Assembly (NCBI RefSeq): GCF_000226565.1
Contig: NC_016041.1
Span: 3,472,001 to 3,536,000 of the forward strand
Reading direction: 5' to 3'
DNA: 64,000 nt
Origin: Glaciecola nitratireducens FR1064
Lineage (GTDB): Bacteria > Pseudomonadota > Gammaproteobacteria > Enterobacterales > Alteromonadaceae
The notes beneath the pieces were generated by a model. The model saw only the letters and a list, made by a program, of their open reading frames with translations, was not told where the DNA came from and did not search any database. Made by a program: the position numbers and the translations under genes. Positions 9,104 to 16,707 of this stretch are shown in pieces. Position 1 is the stretch's first letter, and each line of letters opens with the position of its first letter.

Positions 9104-9877
9104 TTATTTTTTATAACATTGAATATAGTTAACGGACAAATTTTGAGTAAGGCGCCAACGTTTACTAAAAGGATTATATGCCATACCCGACTCCGATAGC
9201 TGGGTGAGTCCTGCTGCATCCGCCATCTGGTTTAGTTCAATTGGCGTAACAAATTTCGTCCAACTGTGGGTGCCAACGGGTAGATACCGCATTACATACT
9301 CCGCTCCCAAGATGGCAATAATGTATGACTTCAACGTGCGATTAAGTGTTGCCAAAATCACGAAGCCCTTATCCTTGGTTAAATCACCGCACTCTTTAAT
9401 TAGCGCTTTTTGATCGGGCACATGCTCAACCACCTCGGCGTTAATAACAACATCAAATTGTTGGTCTTGATTCGCAAGTTCTGTCGACAGCATGTGTCGA
9501 TAGTCAATATCCAAGTCTGATTTTAGCGCGTGTCGCTTTGCAACTTGCACACTCATTGCACTAGCGTCAATGCCAACCACTGTGGCTCCTCTTGCGGCTA
9601 AAGGCTCACATACGAGGCCACCACCACTGCCAACATCGAGAATAGTTAGTCCTTTTAAACAATCATCTTGTTTCGGGTCTCTGCCGAAATGCTGACAAAT
9701 TTGTGGCACGAAGTAGCTAATACGAGCTTGATTAAAAATTAATGCCGTTTTGTATTTTCCATTGGGGTCCCACCAAGATTCAGCTAGGCTATCAAATCGC
9801 TCAATTTCTTGAGCCGAAACATTACTTGAATTTTCATCATTTTTTGAAAGGTGACTAAGCTTACTCTTATCTAACAT
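9104..9877 (-). CDS. ubiG: Ubiquinone biosynthesis O-methyltransferase UbiG
   Basis: This 257-residue class I SAM-dependent methyltransferase carries out the two O-methylations of ubiquinone synthesis. Family hallmarks are the N-terminal ERFDSLAESWWDPNG, motif I LDVGSGGGLVCEPLA, acidic motif II VVGIDAS, the EVVEHVPD motif, NRTLKSY, and the GTHSWTKFV to AYNPFSKRW tail. The second Cys-Gly of the usual GCGGG is GSGGG here, which is tolerated. It is a single gene divergent from the DUF2237 gene. An unusual polar extension of about 20 residues precedes the ERF motif. Confidence 0.93.
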   Translation of the reverse strand: MLDKSKLSHLSKNDENSSNVSAQEIERFDSLAESWWDPNGKYKTALIFNQARISYFVPQICQHFGRDPKQDDCLKGLTILDVGSGGGLVCEPLAARGATVVGIDASAMSVQVAKRHALKSDLDIDYRHMLSTELANQDQQFDVVINAEVVEHVPDQKALIKECGDLTKDKGFVILATLNRTLKSYIIAILGAEYVMRYLPVGTHSWTKFVTPIELNQMADAAGLTQLSESGMAYNPFSKRWRLTQNLSVNYIQCYKK

Positions 9878-9964
9878 CGTAATAACTAACCTTAACTCGT
9901 AATAAATGAGTAATATGTGTAGCGTAATATGTTAACTACGCAGTATAAAGCTTAAGGATTAAAA

Positions 9965-10327
9965 ATGGCGAATCAAAAAAACGTGTTGGGAACAACTTTG
10001 AAATTGTGTTGTGGAAATACGGGTTACACTCGAGAAGGCTTTTGCTACGTTCCTGAGGGCGACATAGGCAATCATAGCGTGTGTGCAATAGTCAGTGAGG
10101 AGTTTTTAAACTATTCACTGTCTCGCGGCAATGACTTGATAACGCCGAACCCGATGTATCAGTTTAAAGGGCTCAAGCCAGGCGATAAATGGTGTTTGTG
10201 CGCCATGAGATGGCGTGAAGCTTTAAATATGGATGTGGCACCTAAAATTGATCTTGAAGCGACGAATGAAGCTGCCTTGACTATTATTCCACTGGAAACT
10301 TTACAGCAGTTCAGTTACAAGAATTAA
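9965..10327 (+). CDS. DUF2237 family protein
   Basis: This 120-residue protein matches DUF2237: NVLGTTLKLCCGN at the start, GFCYVPEGDIGNH, VCAIVSEEFLNYS, RGNDLITPNP, the strongly conserved GLKPGDKWCLCAMRWREAL, and EATNEAAL near the end. The conserved cysteines suggest a redox or metal role, but no function is established for the family as far as I know. It has its own promoter region shared with divergent ubiG and is followed by the convergent DUF4112 gene. Confidence 0.88.
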   Translation: MANQKNVLGTTLKLCCGNTGYTREGFCYVPEGDIGNHSVCAIVSEEFLNYSLSRGNDLITPNPMYQFKGLKPGDKWCLCAMRWREALNMDVAPKIDLEATNEAALTIIPLETLQQFSYKN

Positions 10328-10351
10328 GTTACAGGAATTGGGCTACAAAAA

Positions 10352-10825
10352 TTAATCTTGCTTTTGTTCCCACTCGAGTAGTTTTTGTTTAGCCAGCGCG
10401 TCTACTTGGGCTTTATTTTCCTGTATCCACCAGCGCTCGATAAGACGCACGTTTTTTTGGTTCGCTTTATAAAACAAGTCGACGATATCCCCTATTATCG
10501 GCACGAAACCTAAGCCAAAATCGATTGCAATGTTACGTAACATTGCAGTCTGTGTCTGTTTTGGCACGCCTAGCTTGCGCCCCAGATGAACAATCCTGAG
10601 AGAGACTAGCATCATCGAGGCGTCTCCAACTACGGGAATTAAACCAATCAAAAAGTCCAAACCAACCGGAATACCTATAATCGGGATCTTAACCGCTGTA
10701 TCGAGTGTGTTAGCTAACATTTGCGCTTGCAGCAGCTCGTCCGGAGCACGAAAATGTTTATCGCCCATCGCAATATCAGGCGATTGATTAGCTTTATTTT
10801 TTTCTTCGGACTTTTTTGGCGACAT
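10352..10825 (-). CDS. DUF4112 family membrane protein
   Basis: The 157-residue product has the twin DUF4112 motif: GLDFLIGLIPVVGDA, then about 45 residues later DFGLGFVPIIGDIVDLFYKAN. The two Gly/Pro-rich hydrophobic segments suggest membrane association. N- and C-termini are charged. It overlaps the hemH stop codon by one base (TAATG), so it is translated from the hemH message. Function is unknown. Confidence 0.85.
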   Translation of the reverse strand: MSPKKSEEKNKANQSPDIAMGDKHFRAPDELLQAQMLANTLDTAVKIPIIGIPVGLDFLIGLIPVVGDASMMLVSLRIVHLGRKLGVPKQTQTAMLRNIAIDFGLGFVPIIGDIVDLFYKANQKNVRLIERWWIQENKAQVDALAKQKLLEWEQKQD

Positions 10826-11916
10826 TATTTTTCAGAACCTAGTTTTTTTGCTAGTGCACTGCGTTGTTCATAGTCATTGCTTTTGCCCGGCTCCAAGTTC
10901 CACCCCTGCAGGTTGTCCTTGATAACATTACACAGCATTGTAAGATGTGCATCATCACTATTTAAAGCCTCGATATATTCATAACGCTCACCGCCAGCTT
11001 CTTCAAAATACTCTCTATTTTCTTCACCAATTTCTTCGATGGTCTCCAAACAATCCGATGAGAATCCTGGGCAAACCACTTGCACGGATTTCACGCCTTG
11101 CTCGGGGAGTGACTTCAAAGTGTGGTCGGTATAAGGTTTCAACCATTCTTCGCGGCCAAATCGAGATTGAAACGTCGTCATATGATCCGATTCTTGCAGA
11201 CCTAACTCCTGAGCAATAAGACGAGACGTTTTGTGGCATTCGCAATGATACGGGTCGCCATTTAATAAATAACGTTTAGGAATACCGTGGTAAGAGAAGA
11301 TTAATTTATCGGCTCTTGGATGCGTTTGCCAATGTGCTCTGATTTTATCAGCAACACATTTTATATATTCAGGATTGTCATGATAGTGACTGACAAAACG
11401 GAAATCGGGTAGCCAGCGTCTCTTAAGGAAATCTTCAGCTACAGCATCAAACGTGGACCCGCTTGTAGACGCACAATATTGCGGGTACAGAGGCAAAACA
11501 ACGATTTTCCTGGCTCCCTGATCGAGCAACTCATCAATCGCATGACTCACTGAGGGTTGCCCATATCTCATGGCATAGCTGACAACCACGTTATCGCCGT
11601 ACTCAGACTGTAATTGTTTTGCAATTCCTGCGGCCTGATTTTTGGTGTGTACTAATAACGGTGACCCCTCGTCTGTCCACACTGTTTTGTATGCTTCAGC
11701 AGAACGCTTTGGACGAATGTTCAAAATAATGAGGTTTAAGATACACCACCATATCAGCTTAGGTACTTCGACCACTCGAGGATCCGACAAAAACTGTTTT
11801 AAATAAGGCTTAAGCGCTTGTTTAGTAGGAGCGGTTGGCGTCCCAAGATTGGAAACTAACACACCGACCTTGTCTGCTTGAGCATGTGTAAATGATGTTT
11901 GAGATTTATATTTCAT
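10825..11916 (-). CDS. hemH: Ferrochelatase
   Basis: This 363-residue enzyme inserts ferrous iron into protoporphyrin IX, the last step of heme synthesis. Motifs seen are the N-terminal VGVLVSNLGTP, the catalytic-His FSYHGIPKRY, GDPYHCEC with family cysteines, TTFQSRFGREEWLKPYT, and the VVCPGFSSDCLETIEEI stretch with the second conserved Glu/His region. The length is usual for the gammaproteobacterial enzyme. hemE, another heme gene, lies about 19 kb away in the same window but is not linked. Confidence 0.96.
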   Translation of the reverse strand: MKYKSQTSFTHAQADKVGVLVSNLGTPTAPTKQALKPYLKQFLSDPRVVEVPKLIWWCILNLIILNIRPKRSAEAYKTVWTDEGSPLLVHTKNQAAGIAKQLQSEYGDNVVVSYAMRYGQPSVSHAIDELLDQGARKIVVLPLYPQYCASTSGSTFDAVAEDFLKRRWLPDFRFVSHYHDNPEYIKCVADKIRAHWQTHPRADKLIFSYHGIPKRYLLNGDPYHCECHKTSRLIAQELGLQESDHMTTFQSRFGREEWLKPYTDHTLKSLPEQGVKSVQVVCPGFSSDCLETIEEIGEENREYFEEAGGERYEYIEALNSDDAHLTMLCNVIKDNLQGWNLEPGKSNDYEQRSALAKKLGSEK

Positions 11917-12005
11917 AGACTCTTTAGTATTTAGATTGCGCTGTAAACGTAGTGCGTCATTTATATTGTGATGTTTATACTGCTCTCAGCACGTTTTGGA
12001 CTTTA

Positions 12006-12028
12006 TGCAGGCGCTAAAAGCACCTGCA
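12006..12028 (-). terminator. Hairpin downstream of the AbgT transporter gene
   Basis: A stem of 10 bases with one mismatch (TGCAGGCGCT and AGCACCTGCA around a 3-base loop) lies 13 bases past the stop of the minus-strand transporter gene. It has no clear T-run on the minus side, so it is a weak terminator candidate. Confidence 0.35.
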
Positions 12029-12040
12029 ATGTAATTTATA

Positions 12041-13651
12041 TTAAGGTGTGTAATAAGTTGGTGCGCCTGGCCCAACTGGCAAGCCAAATGCAAACACCCA
12101 TAAATAAAACAATAAGGTCCAACCGACCATGAATACGAGAGTATAGGGCAACATTGTTGCTATAAGGGTACCAATTCCCAAATCTTTTTTATAGCGCACA
12201 CCAATTGCTAAAATCAGCCCAAAATAACTCATCATGGGTGTAATGACATTAGTGACTGAATCACCAATTCGATAAGCTGCTTGGATCACTTCAGGAGAAT
12301 ATCCAATCAGCATCAACATCGGCACAAAGATAGGGGCGGTAATTGCCCACTGAGCCGACGCGCTGCCCAAGGACAAATTAACCAAACCACACATTAGAAT
12401 AAATAAAACAAACACTTCAGGTCCATCTAAACCAGTGGCTTGCAGCATGGCTGCCCCTTTAACAGCCAGCACCGTTCCTAAATTAGTCCATTTGAAAAAT
12501 GCAACAAATTGTGCAGCAAAAAACACTAGCACAATATACAAACCCATTGAGCTCATGCTTTTCGACATAGCGTCAATGACGTCCCGATCGTTCTTCATCG
12601 TCCCAACTATCTTCCCGTAAACAAAACCAGGAATTGCAAAAGTGACGAAGATATAAACCACAATGCCTTTTAGAAAAGGTGATCCTTTCACTAGCCCTGT
12701 TTCTTGGTTTCGTAAAATACCGTCCGCGGGCACGACCGTTAGGGCTAAAATACCAAGCAAAATAAAGAAGCTGAATCCAGCCCACTTCATTCCCTTGATT
12801 TCCAGTGCTGTCGGACTATCCAATTGCTGTTTGCCTAGATCTATTGAAGCATCGTCTGGATTGTATTTACCGAGCCTCGGTTCCACTATCTTTTCAGTAA
12901 CAAATGCGCCCATCGCTGCAACGGCAAAAGTACTGACTATCATAAAGTACCAGTTCACTTCAGCACTCACCGTATAATCGGGATCAATAATACGAGCTGA
13001 ACTTTCAGTAAACCCAGCTAGCAATGGATCAACCGTACCAATCAGAATGTTCGCACTATATCCAGCAGAAACGCCAGCAAATGCAGCCGCTAGGCCGGCT
13101 AGAGGGTGACGACCTAATGAATGGAATATCATTGCTGCTAGCGGGATCATCACTACATATCCCAACTCAGAAGCAGTATTGGAAACAACACCTGCAAAAA
13201 CAACGACTACGGTTACCATGCGGTCAGAGGCATTCATTACCATAGAGCGCATTATGGTACTGAGTAATCCTGAGTGCTCAGCAAGTGACACACCGAGCAA
13301 CGCGACTAGTACTGTTCCGAGTGGTGCAAAGCCTGTGAAGTTAGTGACTAAACCCGTGACGATTCGACGCAAACCCTCAGCGTCGAGAAGTGAAATAACT
13401 TCAATCATACCGTCCACTTCTCGTCCCTTACTCCCAACAGGTCGAGGGTCGGCAACGCTAACATCGAAGTAACCTAACATGCCGCTCAATAAGACAATGA
13501 ACACGGCAAGCAAAGCAAATAAGGTGATTGGGTGAGGCAGTAGGTTACCCAACCACTCTACTGTCGCTAAAAATCGTGAAAACCAACCGGACTGCGATAC
13601 ATCTTGCGGTTGTTTAGATGATGGGTTTGAAGGTGAATTCCTGCTGCTCAA
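12041..13651 (-). CDS. AbgT family transporter
   Basis: The 536-residue integral membrane protein has about a dozen hydrophobic segments. It matches the AbgT family (p-aminobenzoyl-glutamate transporter and sulfonamide efflux relatives): VEWLGNLLPHPITLF near the N-terminus, SNTASELGYVVMIPL, GYSANILIGTVDPLL, and SASAQWAITAPIFVPML followed by IGDSVTNVITPMMSYFG. Family members export antimetabolites or import aminobenzoyl-glutamate; the substrate here is not decidable. It appears to be a single gene and starts with a polar Ser/Pro-rich cytoplasmic tail. Confidence 0.9.
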   Translation of the reverse strand: MSSRNSPSNPSSKQPQDVSQSGWFSRFLATVEWLGNLLPHPITLFALLAVFIVLLSGMLGYFDVSVADPRPVGSKGREVDGMIEVISLLDAEGLRRIVTGLVTNFTGFAPLGTVLVALLGVSLAEHSGLLSTIMRSMVMNASDRMVTVVVVFAGVVSNTASELGYVVMIPLAAMIFHSLGRHPLAGLAAAFAGVSAGYSANILIGTVDPLLAGFTESSARIIDPDYTVSAEVNWYFMIVSTFAVAAMGAFVTEKIVEPRLGKYNPDDASIDLGKQQLDSPTALEIKGMKWAGFSFFILLGILALTVVPADGILRNQETGLVKGSPFLKGIVVYIFVTFAIPGFVYGKIVGTMKNDRDVIDAMSKSMSSMGLYIVLVFFAAQFVAFFKWTNLGTVLAVKGAAMLQATGLDGPEVFVLFILMCGLVNLSLGSASAQWAITAPIFVPMLMLIGYSPEVIQAAYRIGDSVTNVITPMMSYFGLILAIGVRYKKDLGIGTLIATMLPYTLVFMVGWTLLFYLWVFAFGLPVGPGAPTYYTP

Positions 13652-13887
13652 ATGCCACTCTCTTTTTTATTATTATTATTCTGGTGGCAAATGATACATA
13701 AAATACGCTGCCATATCATAAAAAAATTATGCGGTGCAAAGCTCAACTGAAAAGTTATCTGCCCCCTTTATTTTTTAACCTCCCAGACAATTAATAAATT
13801 TAGTTTAATAATCGAACGAAAACAGAGTAGTATTTGGTAAGAAGCAAAAACACGGCTCGGCGTGCTTTAGTAACTTGGACGAACGGA

Positions 13888-14418
13888 ATGTCAGAAAAAC
13901 CTAATAAAACCGATTCAAATATGCAAAGTTCAGATACAACAAATGAACTAGAGCAACTTCGGTTTATCGTATTTGGCGAAGCTAAAAAATCGATTGAAAA
14001 CCGCATTGATACTATTCATAGTGAACTCACTCACTCCATTAGCGCCTTCAAAGAACAGCAAATAATTCAGTTCAGCCACATGCAGCTTCACTTTGAAAAC
14101 GCGCTTAACGCTCTCGATAAAAAGCTTCAAAGCATCGATTCCCATCATGAAGATAATCATAACAATCTGATTAAAGCCAATGAAACTCTGAATTCAGCGC
14201 TCGAAATGGCGGAGTCCTCAGGGAAAGACGATGCTGACGCACTGCACGACCGAATTGATAAAGAAATGGCGGCATTAAGCGCTAACTTCGATTTCAAATA
14301 TGCAGAAGCAATGGAAAAACTCTCTAAAGTGACACACGAGCTAACTGATACAAAAACGGATAGAAAAACCTTGGCGCGACTGCTTGCCACCATGGCTTCT
14401 AATTTGGAAACCGATTAA
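13888..14418 (+). CDS. Coiled-coil protein, first gene of the small-GTPase operon
   Basis: I start this 176-residue protein at ATG 13888 (MSEKPNKTDS); an in-frame GTG at 13834 would add an unlikely basic leader. It is soluble, acidic and mostly helical, with heptad-like patterns over residues 35-165 typical of coiled coil. Near the N-terminus (residues 21-40) LEQLRFIVFG resembles LETLRRILIG at residues 21-30 of the next protein, which may be a shared docking or dimerisation element. It is 6 bases upstream of the OmpA-domain gene and so heads the operon. No known domain is recognised. It may act as a scaffold or as a partner of the membrane protein, which is inference from context. Confidence 0.7.
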   Translation: MSEKPNKTDSNMQSSDTTNELEQLRFIVFGEAKKSIENRIDTIHSELTHSISAFKEQQIIQFSHMQLHFENALNALDKKLQSIDSHHEDNHNNLIKANETLNSALEMAESSGKDDADALHDRIDKEMAALSANFDFKYAEAMEKLSKVTHELTDTKTDRKTLARLLATMASNLETD

Positions 14419-14424
14419 GCTGAC

Positions 14425-16200
14425 ATGCAAGACAAGACGGGTTTTCAACAGGACGTGGATAATTCGAATGTCGAAGACTCTCAATTAGAGACCCTTCGCA
14501 GAATTCTCATTGGCAAAGAAGTAGATAAAGCAGCGGCAGAAATTCGGGCCGAATCACGAGAAATGGTTTCCGACGTTTTATCTGAAGCGTTACATGATCG
14601 TGAAAAGAAAGATGGCTCAGTACAACGTATTATCCAACCTATCATTGCGAAATCAGTCGAAAAGTCGCTGATTAGCCAACGCAAAGACTTCATCGATTAT
14701 TTGTACCCACTCGTCGGTAGTTTAGTGCGCAAAGCCGTTTCCGTGTTTTTTACTGACTTCATCGAAAAAACTAACGAAATTATTGAAAATAGCATTACGG
14801 CAAAAGGCATAAAATGGCGTATTAATGCTTGGCGTTCAGGTATCTCTTTTTCAGAATATGTTGCATCGCAAACATTTGTTTTTAAAGTTGAACAAGTATT
14901 TTTAATACATAAAGACACTGGCAACTTATTAAAATCTGTCGTTGCTGATAACTTCAACGAGGAAGATGCTGACTTGGTTTCGGCAATGTTAACTGCTATC
15001 AATGATTTCGTTGCGGACTCTTTTAATCGCTCCGATGATCGAACCGAACAGCACCTAGATACAGTCAAAACTGATGACTTTACCTTGTTGGTCCGCCAAG
15101 GCCCTCAAGCGATACTAGTGGCAGCTGTTAGCGGCAATATTTCGAGAAAGGCAACAAGCCAGCTTCAAATAACACTAGAAGAAATACAGCGTATTTACCT
15201 TACTGATTTTAAAGAATATACAGGCGACAGCAAACCATTCGAAACCGCCGACGCATTATTGCAAGATTGTCTTCTATCCGAGGTAAGAGATGAGCACCAA
15301 AAAACATCCAAAAAGCCTATCTTTGGCTGGCTACTTGTTGTTGTCATGTTGGGTATTATAGCTTGGTATTCATTTGCTTGGTGGAGTGCTTCACAAACCA
15401 TCAATAAAATAAATAAGCTAGAACAACCACCAGGAGTGCTTATTCAAAAGCTAGTAGCCGATGGCCGATATGATATTAAACTTTACGCACTGAGAGACCC
15501 GGCAGCTCAGGAAATTGGAGAATGGTTGTCACAAAATAGTATTGAACAGAAATATATCAATATTGCTGAAACGCCCTTCATTTCAATAGACAAGAAGCTT
15601 ATTACGCAAAAAATATCAACAATTGTGGATGAATACGACACAATCGATATTGATACTCAATCGATGGCATTAGCAGGTAATCTACAACTGAACGATTACC
15701 AAATATTAAAAGCGAGAATTGACCGTATTCCTGGTGCTGAGTTCTTTAAAATCGATAGCCAAGCGATAGAATTCATAGATAATGAAATAGACTTATCAGA
15801 GAATAACGCGGTAAACGAGCAGATATTCATTCGCTTAGTAGGTGAAATAAGCAGTATACAAATTGGCTTTGATGTTGGTGAAACAGCCTTATCCCCGGAA
15901 CAAAGCACTGGCTTAGACAAAGTAAGTGAGCATTATAATAATATTGAGCGGCTGGCCAAAAAGTTAAACCGTAGTACCAACTTAGTGATAGTTGGTGCCA
16001 GTGATAGCACCGGCGAGCGTGGTTTTAATCAGCGACTCAGCGGTCAAAGATCTCTTGTCGTTCGGGAGGCCCTGATTGCACGAGGATTAAAACCTGAACA
16101 TGTCTTTTCAGTTGGAATAGGCGAAATTGAATTACCGGGCAACATAAAAACAACTCGAAAAGTGTTGTTTAATGTTATGTTTGCAGAACTAAACGATTGA
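14425..16200 (+). CDS. Transmembrane protein with predicted roadblock/longin-like domain and periplasmic OmpA domain
   Basis: This 591-residue protein has five visible parts. Residues 20-60 hold an LETLRRILIG motif and a helix. Residues 65-150 form a helical segment (YPLVGSLVRKAV, WRINAWRSGISF). Residues 152-265 have a pattern suggestive of a profilin-like roadblock or longin fold (VEQVFLIHKDTGNLL, LVSAMLTAINDFVADSF, LLVRQGPQAILVAAVSG). A single membrane helix spans about 299-320. A BON-like region covers about 340-450, and a C-terminal OmpA peptidoglycan-binding domain about 480-590, with the key Asp in GASDSTG and Arg in NQRLSGQRS. This predicts an N-terminal cytoplasmic half facing the GTPase encoded next and a periplasmic half bound to peptidoglycan. 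Related proteins of this layout occur in other bacteria as far as I recall, without an established function. The fold assignment for 152-265 is inference. Confidence 0.75.
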   Translation: MQDKTGFQQDVDNSNVEDSQLETLRRILIGKEVDKAAAEIRAESREMVSDVLSEALHDREKKDGSVQRIIQPIIAKSVEKSLISQRKDFIDYLYPLVGSLVRKAVSVFFTDFIEKTNEIIENSITAKGIKWRINAWRSGISFSEYVASQTFVFKVEQVFLIHKDTGNLLKSVVADNFNEEDADLVSAMLTAINDFVADSFNRSDDRTEQHLDTVKTDDFTLLVRQGPQAILVAAVSGNISRKATSQLQITLEEIQRIYLTDFKEYTGDSKPFETADALLQDCLLSEVRDEHQKTSKKPIFGWLLVVVMLGIIAWYSFAWWSASQTINKINKLEQPPGVLIQKLVADGRYDIKLYALRDPAAQEIGEWLSQNSIEQKYINIAETPFISIDKKLITQKISTIVDEYDTIDIDTQSMALAGNLQLNDYQILKARIDRIPGAEFFKIDSQAIEFIDNEIDLSENNAVNEQIFIRLVGEISSIQIGFDVGETALSPEQSTGLDKVSEHYNNIERLAKKLNRSTNLVIVGASDSTGERGFNQRLSGQRSLVVREALIARGLKPEHVFSVGIGEIELPGNIKTTRKVLFNVMFAELND

Positions 16201-16208
16201 GTTTTTGA

Positions 16209-16703
16209 ATGATGTTACAGAAGAAGATTTGTGTACTTGGTCCAACCGGCGTTGGAAAAACAAGTCTTATTAAACAATTTGTCGAAGGTATATTTTCCGA
16301 AAAATACCTGACTAGTATCGGTGTAAAGATCGATAAGAAGATTATTGACTCAACTTTTACTCCGATTCAGTTAATGATTTGGGATTTAGAAGGTATTGAT
16401 AAATACTGCGGATTCAATCCCCGATACTTACGTGGTGCTGCTGCCTATATAATTGTGATGGATCAGACTCGTAGCGCCTCTTTCGTTGAAGCAATTGAAA
16501 TATTTAAAGAAGCGCAAAAACATTCAGACTCTCCAGCATTTCTAGTCATCAATAAACAGGATTTACCAACTGCTATCAGTTGGGAACAAAACGACGTCGA
16601 GTCAGTTTCCGCGTTGTTTAAAGGGCACTTTCTTACAAGCGCAAAAACGGGTAGCCAAGTAGAAGAAATGTTTAGGTTTTTAGCAAAAACAATAATGGAC
16701 TAA
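16209..16703 (+). CDS. Ras-like small GTPase
   Basis: The 164-residue protein is a stand-alone small GTPase strongly resembling the eukaryotic Ras/Rab type. G1 is GPTGVGKTS (residues 11-19), G2 the Thr in YLTSIGVK (about 35), G3 WDLEGID (58-64), G4 NKQD (115-118) and G5 TSAKTG (143-148). The catalytic Gln that follows DxxG in Ras is Ile here, so intrinsic hydrolysis should be slow unless a partner supplies the missing group. There is no C-terminal prenylation cysteine or membrane anchor. It sits 8 bases after the OmpA-domain gene and 4 bases before the PAS-GGDEF-EAL gene. The neighbouring roadblock/longin-like domain is a natural candidate regulator, by analogy with MglA-MglB, which is inference. 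Confidence 0.88.
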   Translation: MMLQKKICVLGPTGVGKTSLIKQFVEGIFSEKYLTSIGVKIDKKIIDSTFTPIQLMIWDLEGIDKYCGFNPRYLRGAAAYIIVMDQTRSASFVEAIEIFKEAQKHSDSPAFLVINKQDLPTAISWEQNDVESVSALFKGHFLTSAKTGSQVEEMFRFLAKTIMD

Positions 16704-16707
16704 TAAA

